Shown here: positions 49,319 through 62,400 of the stretch, one piece after another
How positions within the stretch are numbered: position 1 is the first letter of the stretch
Layout of the letters: the number at the start of each line of letters is the position of its first letter
Source of the DNA: Lumnitzera littorea
Lineage: Eukaryota > Streptophyta > Magnoliopsida > Myrtales > Combretaceae
DNA: 64,000 nt
Assembly: GCA_024138015.1 (NCBI GenBank)
Contig: JAMXBB010000011.1
Location: 78,094,662-78,158,661, forward strand
Direction: 5' to 3'
Translations under genes and position numbers: made by a program
The notes under the pieces: model-generated
Database searches by the model: none
What the model saw: only the letters and a program-made list of their open reading frames with translations
What the model was told of the DNA's origin: nothing

Positions 49319-50620
49319 CTACTCTCTAATTGGCTGCCAATGGCCTATCTCCATCGATAATAAAGCCGTATCGACTAAGCGAAGCGATATGTGGGAATCT
49401 ATCTTAAGCTTAGACTTAAAGTAGAATCGTGATCCCACTAAGCTCATGAATGTTGGATGATGAGGCAAAGCACAGCTGTTAGTACAACTATGCCAAGCAA
49501 GTGCCACTCCAGTTAAATTGCCCAACTATAGAGAAGTCTTCCAGCAATGGTAGGAACATAAGGTGAATAAGACTAGAGGATTTATTTGTAAATATAAATC
49601 CCTGCATCAAGCTGACTATGTATGCACGTATGTTCGTACTGTGGTTCCTTATGTAGAACGACTTCACTGCATTTATGAAATCTTTATTCATGTTGAAACA
49701 CATGCTAGTACTTAAGTCATTAGAATTACCGATGTTGCTATACATTTCATTAACGTCTCTCTCAAATGTCACATAGTTACTGCTATCGTGTTAGCTATTG
49801 TAAAATAGGATAGGATCTCTCATAAGCTTGTTCACTAATTCATTTATTTGCGGAAAGTCTTGAAACTGACTGTTGGACAATGCTTCCTTAGTACGACGAT
49901 GAGGCCTGCTTGAGTCGACTCCGTGAAATGGTCGAACCGGCATACTACTTCCAACAACATATGGTATTACCCAAGGTTCTCTTAAATCCTCAACGTAATC
50001 ATTTTCAAGTCCAACATCATCCTCATCACCATCTTCGTTTGTCTCATTCTGCCTATCATCATCAACATCTATGTCCATATATATTCTCTCTATATACAGA
50101 TCATAAGACTTTTTGTGTTCAATAATAAAACTCAATGCTTTGTCAAACCGTTCTTCTGTAATATTCACATGCCCATACTTAGTAAAATCTACGTACAGTT
50201 CATTTGACGAATTCATGTTTATTTGCTTCACACCAGTTATTGTTGAATGCACATTAGGATCTAGAAGGGTTGAATTATCTGGCTCATATATTTCATGCTC
50301 GACTCGAACACTCAATTCCCAGACATGCCTTATGTACACTTCCTAAATACTACGTTCCCCAAAAGACTTCATCATTTCAATAAAATTCTCAACATCTCCA
50401 TCATCTCTAATGGCCATTAATTTATACGCAACTCTAACATCATGGAAAAATGGATGCTTGTGCATAAGTTTAACATTTCTTGGATTAACTTTGATGCATC
50501 CACAAATTCTCTAAATTAAATAAGAGAAGTTCGAATCTTTTCTAATCTTCAACTTCTTAACAAATCCCCTATCATATTCCAACTCTTAGTTATCCATCAC
50601 AATATTTCTGTTTGCATACA
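49319..50620 (-). pseudogene. Decayed MULE transposase N-terminal region
   Basis: The longest open stretch (49791-50339) encodes an acidic 182-residue segment. It has YIERIYMDIDVDDDRQ and a DEDD-rich linker, then GVDSSRPHRRTKEAL. Upstream in the same frame lies RICGCIKVNPRNVKLMHKHP with DDGDVENFIEMMKSFGERSI; downstream, in another frame, are FNMNKDFINAVKSFYIRNH and SIVGQFNWSGTCLA. The order (N-terminal module with a D-DV acidic core, acidic linker, F-K-FI-AVK-F-IRN module) is what plant MULE transposases show before their zinc-finger and catalytic domains. Premature stops make it non-functional. Confidence 0.5.
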
Positions 50621-51469
50621 TAATAAGTTTTACGTAATTTAGAATTTCCACCCTTGTAATCCCTTAATGAGTCGAATATCTAGATGTTATAAAAAACTTC
50701 ATCTACACATTAAGTGACAACTTAACAAAATATACAAAGTCATCTCGTTAAATTATGTCACATATTACCTAACTCTAACTCATTAATTTAACCCAACACA
50801 TTGCAAATGCCAAAAATTTTTCATACCTACATTTGCATAATTTGTTTATAGAAACATAAAAAATACCTTAATATAGACAAAATATAATGAATTTTCATGA
50901 AATATAAATAATTTACACAACTTACGATACATTTATGATTACTCAATATACGTAATATAATAATAAATTTTTTTCTACAAAAATGCGTATAATATGGATT
51001 ACTATTAAAATTATAAAAAAAAATTTATGAATATAAGTTATAGATTATTACCTATTTCAAATATACATTGACGTGAAAAATTGGACGGCAACTTCAACTT
51101 TGGGTCTCCTCTACTTTTCTTCATGTTTTAGATATTTTAGAATTTGGTTAGAGTGAAAATAAAGTATCGTTGTGCGAATTAAAGTATTTATATGTGATAT
51201 ATTAAAAGCGCATGCAATACATACACTTTCAATTTAAATTTTATTGCATGCACCTTTGATATAAAAAAATAATAGAATATACCTTTACTTTATTATATTC
51301 GTAATATTTTTCATATAAAACCATTTTTGGTAATATTTTCCGAAAAAAAAAGAAGGCTCGTTTTAATACGTCCATACCCATCATGAAACAAAGAAGTTGC
51401 AAGCCCATCATAAAGGATGTTTGGGCGGGCTTGTCAAGGTCCCGTGTCCGCTGGACCAACTGAAAAAAC

Positions 51470-53940
51470 ATGTCGCTCCTGTCTCCTCTCTCCTTCCCTC
51501 CCTCGTCCTCTTCCTCTGGTCTTCTCCATCACAGCATCAAACAAGGAGGTAAAGCCAAACTGTCAATAAAGCTTCAATCTTTAACCACTTTCTCCTCCAA
51601 AACCATGAAAAGGTCGAGACAAGAAGACTCAAAACCACATCGTTGCACTAAAACCAAGTCAAAAGCACCTTCTACACCACCAACTCCGCAAACTCTCCAT
51701 AGCATCCACCATTCCAAGACCACTAAAGCCCCCAAAGTCCTTTTCAAGACGCTGCCTTTATTCGAAAACCCTAAATGGGTACCTCTAAATATTAAAAGAT
51801 CGGAACTTTGTCTTCCCCTCACATTCCCAACTGGCCAAACTTTTAGATGGAAGCAAACTACTCCTTCCCAATTTACTGGATCAATTGGGTCCCACTTGAT
51901 TTCCCTCAAACACCTTCCTAATGGTGACACTGCTTATTGCCTACACTACACCCTTTGTGAGAAAGATGCTAGACTAGTATTGCTTGATTTTCTCAATATG
52001 GGTATCTGTTTGAGTGAGGTTTGGGATGTGTTTTCGGCCTCCGACTCTCGCTTCGCGGCATTGGCACCGTATCTGTCCGGTGCCCGTGTGCTTAGGCAGG
52101 ATCCTTTAGAGTGTTTGATTCAGTTTCTATGTTCTTCCAATAATAACATAGCTAGGATCACTAAGATGGTGGATTTTTTGTCATCATTGGGTGATTTTTT
52201 AGGTACCGTCGAGGGCATTGAGTTTCATGAATTCCCATCTTTGGACCAGCTTTCGCAGGTTTCCGAGCAGGAGCTTAGGGAGGCTGGTTTCGGTTACAGG
52301 TTGAGAGTTCAACTTCCTGTTTTGAATCTTGTTTCCTTATATGGTTTTGCGTGATAGACCTTGATTTGTTAGCTACTCCTCAGCTGCGTTTTATCTCCTT
52401 AAAAGGCTCTAATTTCTATTGTATGATGGCATAATACCATTTCGATTCGATGTAGCGTCGGATTATCTATTGTAGACCTTAGCAGTTCTGCATTATAGGT
52501 GTCCAGTTATTATGCAATGAATATCTAGATCATTAATGCTGGATACTTTTAGGTTGAATTTTCAACTCCTACGAGCAGGTATCGGGTTTCTGGTTGGTGT
52601 TTCTGTTCATTGATCCAGTTTTGATGCCCATGTAATATTCTGTTGGACTTACTAATGGCCTAGATACATAAAATGCAATCAATTAATAACTCTTAGGGTT
52701 TTTCTTTCTTTTTTTCTTTTCTTTTTTTTTTCCTCATCTTTTAAGGTTAAATGTTGAAATATGTGTCAATTTTAATACTAAATCATTTGTGGTTGATCGT
52801 CCGTGTTACTCATGTTCTACCCCCCATCATTCAAGTACTCCTTTTCTACTTGTGGATTAATTCTCTCTCATGCAATGCAGGGCAAAATACATTGTTGGCA
52901 CTGTAAATGCTTTGCAATCAAAGCCTGGTGGAGGTGTGGACTGGCTTGGATCTCTTCGTAAATTGGATTTGCAAGAGGCAATTGATGCACTCTGTACTTT
53001 GCCGGGGGTTGGACCCAAGGTGGCAGCATGTATTGCTCTATTTTCTCTTGATCAGCACCATGCAATTCCTGTTGATACACATGTGTGGCAGGTAAGTACT
53101 TTCTCTTAAAAAATTACTAATGGATTTTTCATTCTCCAACTATTGCTAAAAGATGTTATGAGAAGGAATAAATCACATTTATGCTGGAGGTATTTTCAGG
53201 GTCTCTGGCTAGGACTCTTCACTAATGTCAAGTATATCGATAGTTTTCATGTAGGTTCTTTTATACTCCTCACATCTCCCATTTATCAAAAATTGGGGTA
53301 GAGAAAGGAAAATATGTAGATCATGGCACAGTAATGGAACTCTAAATGATTAAACTGGTTATGGCTCCTAACAGTATCATGAAGGACTCATCAAAGAAGT
53401 TGTAGGATCTTAGTCCAGTCTAGTTGCTATTATATTTACTAAAGGCCCCAGGTATGCTCATGTTTTGTCAATGTTTCACTCCGCTTGGGAACAATAATTG
53501 CTTATTTTCAAGCATTTTCTTCTCTCTGGCATTTATGCTGTAATTAAAATCTGTTACTTGCTCTATGGCTGTGGGAAAGAAATAAATTCAGATTACTTGA
53601 AAATCTTCCTGGAACGATTACCCAGAAAATCCATGCAATGAAGCTTTTTGCTATGGGGTTGCCCAATCTCCATTTTGCTACTTTTGATGCGGATACTGTA
53701 TGATTTGTATTTTGGTTTCTGAAGATTGCTACAAGATACCTTCTGCCTGAGCTTGCAAGTGCACGGTTGACACCTAAGTTGAGTGTTCGTGTAGCGGAGG
53801 CTTTTATGAGCAAGTATGGAAAATATGCTGGTTGGGCACAAACTGCACTTTTTATTGCTGAACTACCTTCACAGAAGGCCATTTTACCATCGGATATATG
53901 GAACATCAAGGAAACTAAAGCATCCGAAGTAGATAAATGA
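51470..53940 (+). CDS. OGG1: 8-oxoguanine DNA glycosylase/lyase OGG1, 3 exons, 418 aa
   Basis: Excises 8-oxoguanine paired with C and nicks the abasic site; base-excision repair. Exons 51470-52299, 52881-53091, 53725-53940, all GT-AG with joined phases. The N-terminal OGG domain has LPLTFPTGQTFRWK and SGARVLRQDPLECLIQFLCSS. The helix-hairpin-helix GPD part has TLPGVGPKVAACIALFSLDQ with catalytic Lys 323, and AIPVDTHVWQ with catalytic Asp 342. Their 19-residue spacing equals that of human K249/D268. An internal Met at 51605 (MKRSRQED, giving 373 aa) matches the start of Arabidopsis OGG1. The upstream in-frame start at 51470 adds 45 residues rich in Ser and Lys with no acidic residue, like an organelle transit peptide. 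Its 3' end converges with the BGAL gene. Confidence 0.95.
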
Positions 53941-56429
53941 TGACACATGAAGTTTTGGCTGCTAATGACAAGAAAGGGACTGCTAGAAGGAAGAGTTTCT
54001 TATGATCAACATTCTGCCTGGTGCTCTTTTCCTTGAGCATGGAGGGATTTCGCAAAACAAGGACCTGTATACTTGAAGTAAAAAACTGAGAGAAGCTTCA
54101 GCTGCACAGCCTGCTGGTAAGAAGCTGTTGAAAGATGACCTTATAAGGTACAGGATTAAGAACCATGTTGCACAGCTTACGATGCACATGTAGATTTTCA
54201 CTGCAATGAGTAAGCTCATTCTTTTCCCTGTATTTTGGGGAATGCAGCCTTCCTTATGCTTTGCATGTGTTAGGAATATAGTTATATCAAGATAATGCAC
54301 TCTTAGGAGATATTGTTGGATTGATGCATATCTTCATTTATGGAAAGTCAGGGATAACAATCTTGGATACATAAGTGTTTACATAATAGTAACAAGCACG
54401 GTTGTTATTGTAAATGCAATTCTAAGGAGGTCGGAATGTTCTCAATTAACAAGTTGTCAGGAGATTGGAGTTTTCTCTCCAACGGACACTGAATATACGG
54501 TCAGAGTAGTTTCCAATCCTAAAGGGAGGAACTCCAACAACTGAAACATGTTGCAAAAAATGATTTTACAGTAAACCACCCATTGATTAGATCCACAGCT
54601 TATGCACATAATATCATGTGTGTCCCAAATACTAGGTTTGCATTATGGAAAGAAGGGATGCTTTATTGAAACCGTACTTTGATGAATAATGATATACATC
54701 TTTCATCTCAATGCGGCTCAATAAGTTTTATGAAAATTGAAAGAATCTTGTTGATCAACTCAAATTATTGAGAAAGGAACTATTGTTATTTTCTGAAAGT
54801 TTGTGTAAGGAAGGTCACTGTCAATGAAAATTTTTTTGTTTATGCTTTATTGGAAATTTTATGGATGGCCTCATATAGTGGTAAAGATTTAGATTCTGTA
54901 AATTTTCCAATTGCATAATTAGAGCTTGAACTTTGTGGCTGAAGGGAGCACTTTAGATGGATGCTTGGAGTTCCTTGCCATGGGAATTATGCTTCAGATG
55001 TTTCAGTATATATGTTTTACTTCTGTTGATGAAAAAATGAAAAACAAGGGATTCAAATGGTTTTCCCTGCAAGTTTTTCTCTTCTGGTATCTAATATCAG
55101 GGCAAATTGGGGATTTCAAATCAATCACAACTTGGCTAAGAAAACACCCAAAAAAGGAAAAAAAAAAAAAAGAAAGAAGGAAAGGGGAAAAATAAAAAAA
55201 ACAGTTATTTGATGTTACACGTGCTCTTGTAAAAGCATGTACCCATCCAACTATAGTGGCTTGAGTTAGGGGACATTTGTGCGGCTTTATGCCGAGCCTT
55301 TGGAAAACAGCTAATACTTGATGCAATGCTCAAAAACAAGTTAGATTCTGTCAATTCGAATGTTTCATTTTTGCATTTTGACTAAGGTTTATAGTATTCC
55401 ATTGTCCAATTTATGATGCTCCATGGTTCTTGTGGTGAGCATTTTAGTCACAGATTCTCTTAAATTACACAATATGCTAATGGATCAAGTGGAGATGGTG
55501 ATTGAAATATTATGATGTGATAATTCTATCAAGATAATCAAAATGTGGAAAATTTTCATTGTGGACACTTCGTAGGATTACCTACATTGTGTAAGTTATT
55601 CTCACTAGATGTATGAGTCTTATGGGATGGTTTATGTTCCTAGAGGTATCTAGTCAAAATATAGCCACACTCTTCAATACTGAAAAAGAAGAAAAAAAAA
55701 AAAGGGAAAAATAAAATTACACCTATATAGTGAGCAAAAAATTATCTTATTTAGCCAAAAAAAAATCTCTCTTCATGGATAATGTTGCACAGTTTGAGTC
55801 AAATGCTAATCTGGATGATTGAAATGCCAATTACACCTCTAATCCATTTATTATACCGAATTGCAATGAATCATTCCTCAAACTATGCTCAATTTCTTTT
55901 TTTTTTTTCGTGAATTTTCAACTAAGAATTGAATCTTCTTTGATAAACAGTGTTGAAACTAACAACTTCATTGTACTCATGTTTGATGGATGGAGCTGGG
56001 CCTTATCACCAATGACTGCCCTGTACAAGCCTAAATTTTTGAACAAACAAATGATTAGCTAAATCAAGAAGCAATAAGTATCATCTTTTACTATCTGGTC
56101 TCACAAAGAGATTTGTTCTTAGTTCTTACAAAAGAGTTGCACTGTAAGGGGGAAAAACTAAATGATGCAGTAATAAAGCTTTACATTAGCATAGTGAATT
56201 GATTAAGCATATGCAGTTGGAGATTCAGGCGCACCTTTTCTCAACATTTCTTTGGTCTTCTCACTTCCCCGAATCTTGAAACATTGATCCTTCATCAAAA
56301 TTCAGGGAAAAAATTAAGGTGGCTTTGAAATTTTAAGAATCTCAGTTGAATGTTCCAGGAGGGGAAAGAGCCGCTTCTTCCAAATCCCAAGTAAAATGCT
56401 TTATAGTAACCTTACCATTTTTGTAATTG
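53941..56429. other. Convergent intergenic region, OGG1 to BGAL
   Basis: Holds the two 3' untranslated regions. Apparent ORFs at 54926-55195 and 55003-55326 are driven by A/T-rich low complexity (poly-A near 55159-55175) and lack domain content. No RNA gene or mobile element ends were recognised. Confidence 0.6.
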
Positions 56430-59400
56430 CTATATTGATGTTACAGTGTCTACAGTGATCCCCAGGGGATTGCCACTTTCTTCTTCTAGTAGGATCAGCA
56501 AGTTCCCTCTAGATTTCAGGAAAGATCGAGGAATGTGGTACCTGATGAACCAAATTTGAAAGTTCACTTTACTGATTCAAGATAAGTTTTGTTTCCTGAA
56601 GCCGATTATGCAGTTATTCTCAGAGAACATATCAAGCAATTCTTTGGGGTAAAACTGGAAGAATATCAGGGCACAGAAATTCTAAACAAAAACTTTTACT
56701 TGCTTTTAGCGAAGTATGCAAACAAATACTGACCATGTAATGTATCGTGCAATTCAGTTGTGTTTATTAGGTTTGACAAGGTCTGGGACAATGTTAAAAT
56801 CACTATAAGAACATTGAGTGTTCTTTTCAATTTTACCATTGAAGTCTAAAGTTGTTAAATGTCATAGTCAATCAAACCTTTTCTTATTGAATTTACTATT
56901 TTTCTTCTCATAATTTCTATCTTACTCTTTGATTAATGAGAGTTTGCTACAATATCTTTCTAGAGATGATGTAGGTAGTGAATTTGACAAGTAAAAGGTT
57001 TGATCGATGGTGACATCAGCCACTTCAAATTTTAGGCATAAAATTGGGAACAAAAGGACACCTAAAGTCTAAGTAGTGGTTTTGATGTTATCTCAATTTA
57101 CATTATATGTAGTTCATCAAATTTAAGATACCATGTCTGTGAAGGACTCCCCTTAGCAGTGAGAAATGAAACCCAATAACGACCGATGCTTTGGCTATTT
57201 ATCCAAACTTCACCCTTTCCCATGGTACGAAGGTTCAATACCACTGGATCATTTCCTGGTGGGGCATCGAAAACTGTCTGCATTGCAATTTAACAAAAGC
57301 TGAGACGATGTAATAGTAGACATCACTCTCCCTCCTATAGGGTCTTTATGTGATCTATAGGTGAATATAGCTTATTTGTACCTTATACCATATGAGTCGT
57401 TGACTTGCTGAGGTTCCAAACTTATTCCATTGGATCTTGCCGTGGCCAAAACCTGAGTAAATCCTCTTTCTTTCTCCAAATAGGCCAACCTAATTTCATG
57501 TTTATCCGATTAAGCAACTTTAGTTAACTACTGAAATATAGAAGACTTTAAAAATGTGAAAGATGTCAATAAAGATATATGGTTAGAGGGTAAGCAGCAG
57601 AAATTTTGAGAGTATCAGAAATGAAGATATATCTTTGTAGCTGCAAAATATTAGATTTTTCAACTTTATGTTGTTTCATGGTGCTTCTTTAGATGCTTTT
57701 GCCTAATGCAATACCTATATATATAGGTATATGGATGGATACACCCAATGGATATATGGAAGCAATGTCCCAGTCTACCATATAAATGAAATTTTTTGGT
57801 GTTTAGATACTCGAGTGCTTAATTGAATGTGTTTTTGTGGCATTGGCAACTTATGATTTCCCCATCTTTTCTGACCCCAAGAAAAGAAAACATATCGGTC
57901 ACATGTATGCTTGAAGAGGTTGATGGTTAGAAAATTGTTACCTGATATCCCCAATGATAGTCAGTATAACTCCTCCCTTGGATCATCACTCGACGCAGTC
58001 CAGCTATCCTTTGTTCAAGGTGTGGTCCTGAATTCTGAAAATGAAACTCGTAAGTGGAGTGACCAGATATTTGGTGTGATTAATATCTCTTGCTACACTG
58101 TTAGAAACCTTTTAATACAAAAATGGTGTATTTATCTGCTGCTTGCATTTTCTCTATATAGAGCACAGCCACGGATTTTTCCTATAACATAATGAATTTT
58201 CCTCTTCAATACCAACCTTGAAATGCTTCTTCTTTCTTTTCCTTTGTGTTTTTTAATAATTTTTTAAATATGTTTTGAAAGGAAAGAATGTTGGATTCCT
58301 ATAAAGAATTGTGTTTAACTAGTACCGGCAATCCAACCATCACACTGAGAAAAGAGATGTAGTTGTTTCCTTTCTTTAGAGATATAGTTTGTTGTAGATT
58401 GAAAACTGGTTCTGTATGATTTCCATGGACTGAGCCTGAGCACCAAAGCATTGATAAAAAGACTGTCAGTAAGTTAGGCCATTATAACAGGTGACAAAGA
58501 TAAATCATATAAAGGAATAACAATGTCGGAAAAGATGTATGGCCCTTTGTCTATCTCTATCTAAAATCTTTGGACACATGAAGCGAATGTGTGAATGTTT
58601 ACATCAAATTTTCAAACGAGCAAACAAAGAAATAGAATAACTGCAAATGTCATGCTGATATTTTTCTATAATCTGTAAGGAGCTTTCCTTTCCTACTGCA
58701 GTAGATAGAAATATGGGGAATTTCCTTCTTTGCCATTACAATTTCAGTAAATGTTATTTTAACTTGACTGAGTTGCACAGATTCTTCCTTTCATGCCCTC
58801 TAAGCCATTTCTTGCAAGTGACGTATGGGATTTTTGACCAGCCACCTAGCGGAGACTATTTATATATTCTGCATTGGTGTCTCCTTCCATGTACTAATAT
58901 TACAACATACCTCCTTGGAGAGGGAAGCTATTTTTCCTTCGTGATTTGTATTGTCCCAGGAGTTTATAGATAATATATTTCCTTTTAATATTCTTCCATA
59001 TATCATCATGGGTCCACTATGTGTTTCTTTGGTCTTACTGGTTAAATTTAATAGCTTTTGGTGAATTTACCACTCCTAGAATTCTTTCTGCACCTGCATC
59101 ACAGACATCATCCCACAAGCAGTATTCTGATTTACTTCTAGTTGTACCGATTCCCATTGGAACCCAGCAATGACCAATAATTTGCATTCTAACCATTCTT
59201 CATTCTTGCTAGGTAAATTCTAAAACAAAGAATTGAAGGAAGCTTGCTTACCTGCATATATCCCATTCACAAATGCATGTAAAATATGTCCGTGAGAGAA
59301 AGCATTGAGCTCAGTCTGTGCTTTTGAATCACTCTGGATCCTGCATCCATGTAATGTTTAATGGCATTTTCAGTAGTAATATGGTTGCCATATTGTAGGG

Positions 59401-62400
59401 GAAATTCAATTGCATTATACATTGACTTCTATGCTAATGATTACCTCATAGTGTACCATAGGTAGTCAGATGTATCTTGTGTTGTGTTTATTTGGTCTAA
59501 GAGAGTGTTTGCTCTTGAGGAGATTGTGCCAAAGGAAGGAATAGCTTCTTTGAACTCTTCCCATTGTTGATGAAATTTAAGCTTCTGTCTTCTTCTGATT
59601 TTTCTTGTATTAGATTTTGTTTTAACCTGTTGAAAGGGTTCTTTACAAAACTGTTGGAAGATTTAATTATGTATATATCTTGCAAACAGATAGTTGACAT
59701 TATATCTGTCAAACAAATCATGGAGAAAGTTTCTACTGTTCCATTTGAAAGTGAATGCAGATTTTTGGTTTTTTTAACAGTCTTGTTTTTGCTGTAATTT
59801 GGGTCTCAGTTATGGTAATATAGGTCTTATGTACTGTAAATAGTGTAGTGAAGGCCATTACTGATGTCTTACGGCACCTGTGACCCAAATTATGATATGC
59901 AAGATGTAAAATATGATGTTGAAGACATGGACTGTAAAGTTTGCACCCCAAAACAGAACCACCGAAGTTTCAAGTTGGGCGTTTTAGTGAGATAACTCTA
60001 GCATAAGTCAAACCTTTGCAGTGTTAAAAATTTCTGTCTTGCAGTCTGGTAAGATGCTAATGGACTCTTTAGGCAAATCAAATGCCCAATTTTGAAATTT
60101 AACCCTTGCGCTTTTGGTCATATGGTTTACCAGAAAGGCCACACATTCCCCTGATTTTCCTCTGAAGAGAAACGCCTAGAATTGGGCAATAATAGCAATG
60201 TGTCAGTCTAGATAGATGTATACGTGGAGCAAAAATCATAACAGTTAGGAAATGCCCTTGATGATGTTTGTAGCATCACACCACAGAAAGTAGGGCTTCT
60301 TACATGCTGAAGTGGGCTGAGAGGGAAATTAGATGGTGTTCCATAAAGTAATGCCTTTGAACATAATTTTATAGCTAGATGCATTTTCTGCAGATGGCCA
60401 TATTTTGGCTGTCTAATTAAACCTGCAAAATTGTAAATAGAGGTCAATAATGATTTAGTTTTTGTGATAGATGATGCATGTGAATAACATACCATACTCA
60501 TCCAAAGGAGCTTGGTCGTAATAACCAGTTATCATGAATGCAGATGCTGATCTACCAAAGTTTGTTCCTCCATGATACTGTAATAAAAAATCATAGGAAC
60601 CACAATCATGTTACTGCTGAGAAGGCAGCTAACTGATACATGTGTATGGTATCCTGTCATATGTCTAATAATTGATGCTGCTACTCTTGCCAACAAATTG
60701 TTAAGAGAGTAAAAGAGAGAATCTCATACCATGTAGTAGTTGACATAACTTCCATTCTTTGCTATGAATAAAGCAACTTGAAATGCAATGTCTTCGGCTG
60801 ATCTCATGTATGGCTCTTGACCATATGCTTGATAACTAGCAATTGCAAAATTATGGCATTGGTCAGTCATGAATTTAAGATGATTTTTCTAGGGTAATTC
60901 TAGTTATTTTTTTCCTTTCCCTTTTATATATTGAGTGATCATTTTTCAATTGTTACTCTTATTTTGCCATACAACTAGTGTACATGATGCATGTGGAATG
61001 ATTTTACTCACAAGCTTGTCCAATTCTCTGTCCAAATTGATGGTTTATTTGGTGAATTTGGTCCTGCAAATGTTTGTCCGCATCGCATACCATTGCATGC
61101 ATTTATCTACAAAATAGATTACTTGAGCATCAAGAAATGCCCCATATATTAGCATAAATGTGATACAGAAGAGAATAAATGCCGTGAAATAAAAGTAGCA
61201 CCAGACAGCAGCCATTGGTTATTTTCACTGAATTGGACAAGTTTGTTGTACTTCAGGGATTCCCTTACTATTAAGTGATAGTTCATTCAGATGTTGTCCT
61301 TCCACACAAACTTACATTTAGAGGATTAAAAGGGAACTAACCACTGGGTCAGGAGCATCATCTTGCTTACACATTACCCACGGCACACCAGTTTGCAGCC
61401 CGACAGCCATTTGTGCTGCCCAGCGAACATAGGATGGTCCATTCTCATCAAAAGCTGGTTCTATTGTTTTATATTCATTTTCAATCTACATCGACAGGAA
61501 CATCAAGTCATTGTCGTTGCAAAAAACATTGAGAGTATTCAACTTGAAGTTTCCTCGGATGTTAGAGTTTCGGACCTGTGATAAAATGATAGGTCCTCCT
61601 TGTGAAGCAAATAGCTTTTCTGAATTCATCATGTTCACAATTCGTGTCACAAATCTTTCCATCTGAAACTGGATCCATTGAAAGGAGCATATCATCAACA
61701 ATACGTGTCAGCTTCTATTATGCATATATGCAATTGCAAGTTTGATCAACTGATCTGTATAACTTCATTAAGATCTTTTGTGATCCCCTATGTTATTTGA
61801 TGCTAAAGGCTTTGTATAAGTGCATCTTTTTCATAAATTTTTTAGTTGCTGGAAGCTTGCAACTTACTACAATTGCTAACAGAGTTATGGACTCCATGCT
61901 CATCTTTATTTGCATCCTTTCCTGTATATAATATAGTTTTTCCTCTAAATTGGGGTTTAGGGTTTGGGGTCTAGGCTGTGAAGCCACAATTCGATTGGCA
62001 TTTTAGGCTGACTTTAGTTTTCAGATTGTAAAAATGCGATACAAGAACAAAGTTAATGACAATCATTCTGCATGAGTAGGTGATGGGAGATCCACATTCT
62101 GTGCCATTTGCCATATGAAAAGAACCACTAAAACTTCAGTGCATTAGTTTGTTTGCGCATACCTTAAATGGATCATTATCTGATCGGAAGACGATGCCTG
62201 GTATATCATGCAGCCAAATTGGAAGTCCCCTGCATCAAAATGAAATATGCAGTCATGCGCCAAAAATGTAACAGGATCGATGCAGTCTCATCGGCAGAGC
62301 TCATTGCGCTAATCATCATGGTATTAAGTTGAACCATTATTTATCATTGAGAGATGGTTGGTTTCCCCTTTCATCTCCAGTGCAAGTCTCAGTTTCAACC

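Larger units (their letters stand above)
47247..51351 (-). mobile_element. MULE-like DNA transposon relic with terminal inverted repeats
   Basis: The left end (47247-47320) starts TTTTTCGAAAAATATTACG and ends AAGGTGCATGC. The right end (51246-51351), in reverse complement, starts TTTTCGGAAAATATTACC, continues TATATGAAAAATATTACG and ends AAAGGTGCATGC, giving imperfect ~75-105 bp terminal inverted repeats. Subterminal GCGCATG/CATGCGC palindromes follow inside both ends. The interior on the - strand contains decayed MULE-type N-terminal coding but no recognisable catalytic core, so the copy is probably immobile. A 9-11 bp target duplication was not found. Confidence 0.7.

Noticed and set aside
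49319..50620. An active transposase or new host gene in the MULE relic
   Set aside because: The longest open frame (182 aa) is flanked in frame by stops, later parts occur in other frames, and the catalytic region is missing.
54926..55326. Overlapping ORFs on both strands downstream of OGG1
   Set aside because: Driven by poly-A/poly-T low complexity and without domain or splice evidence.
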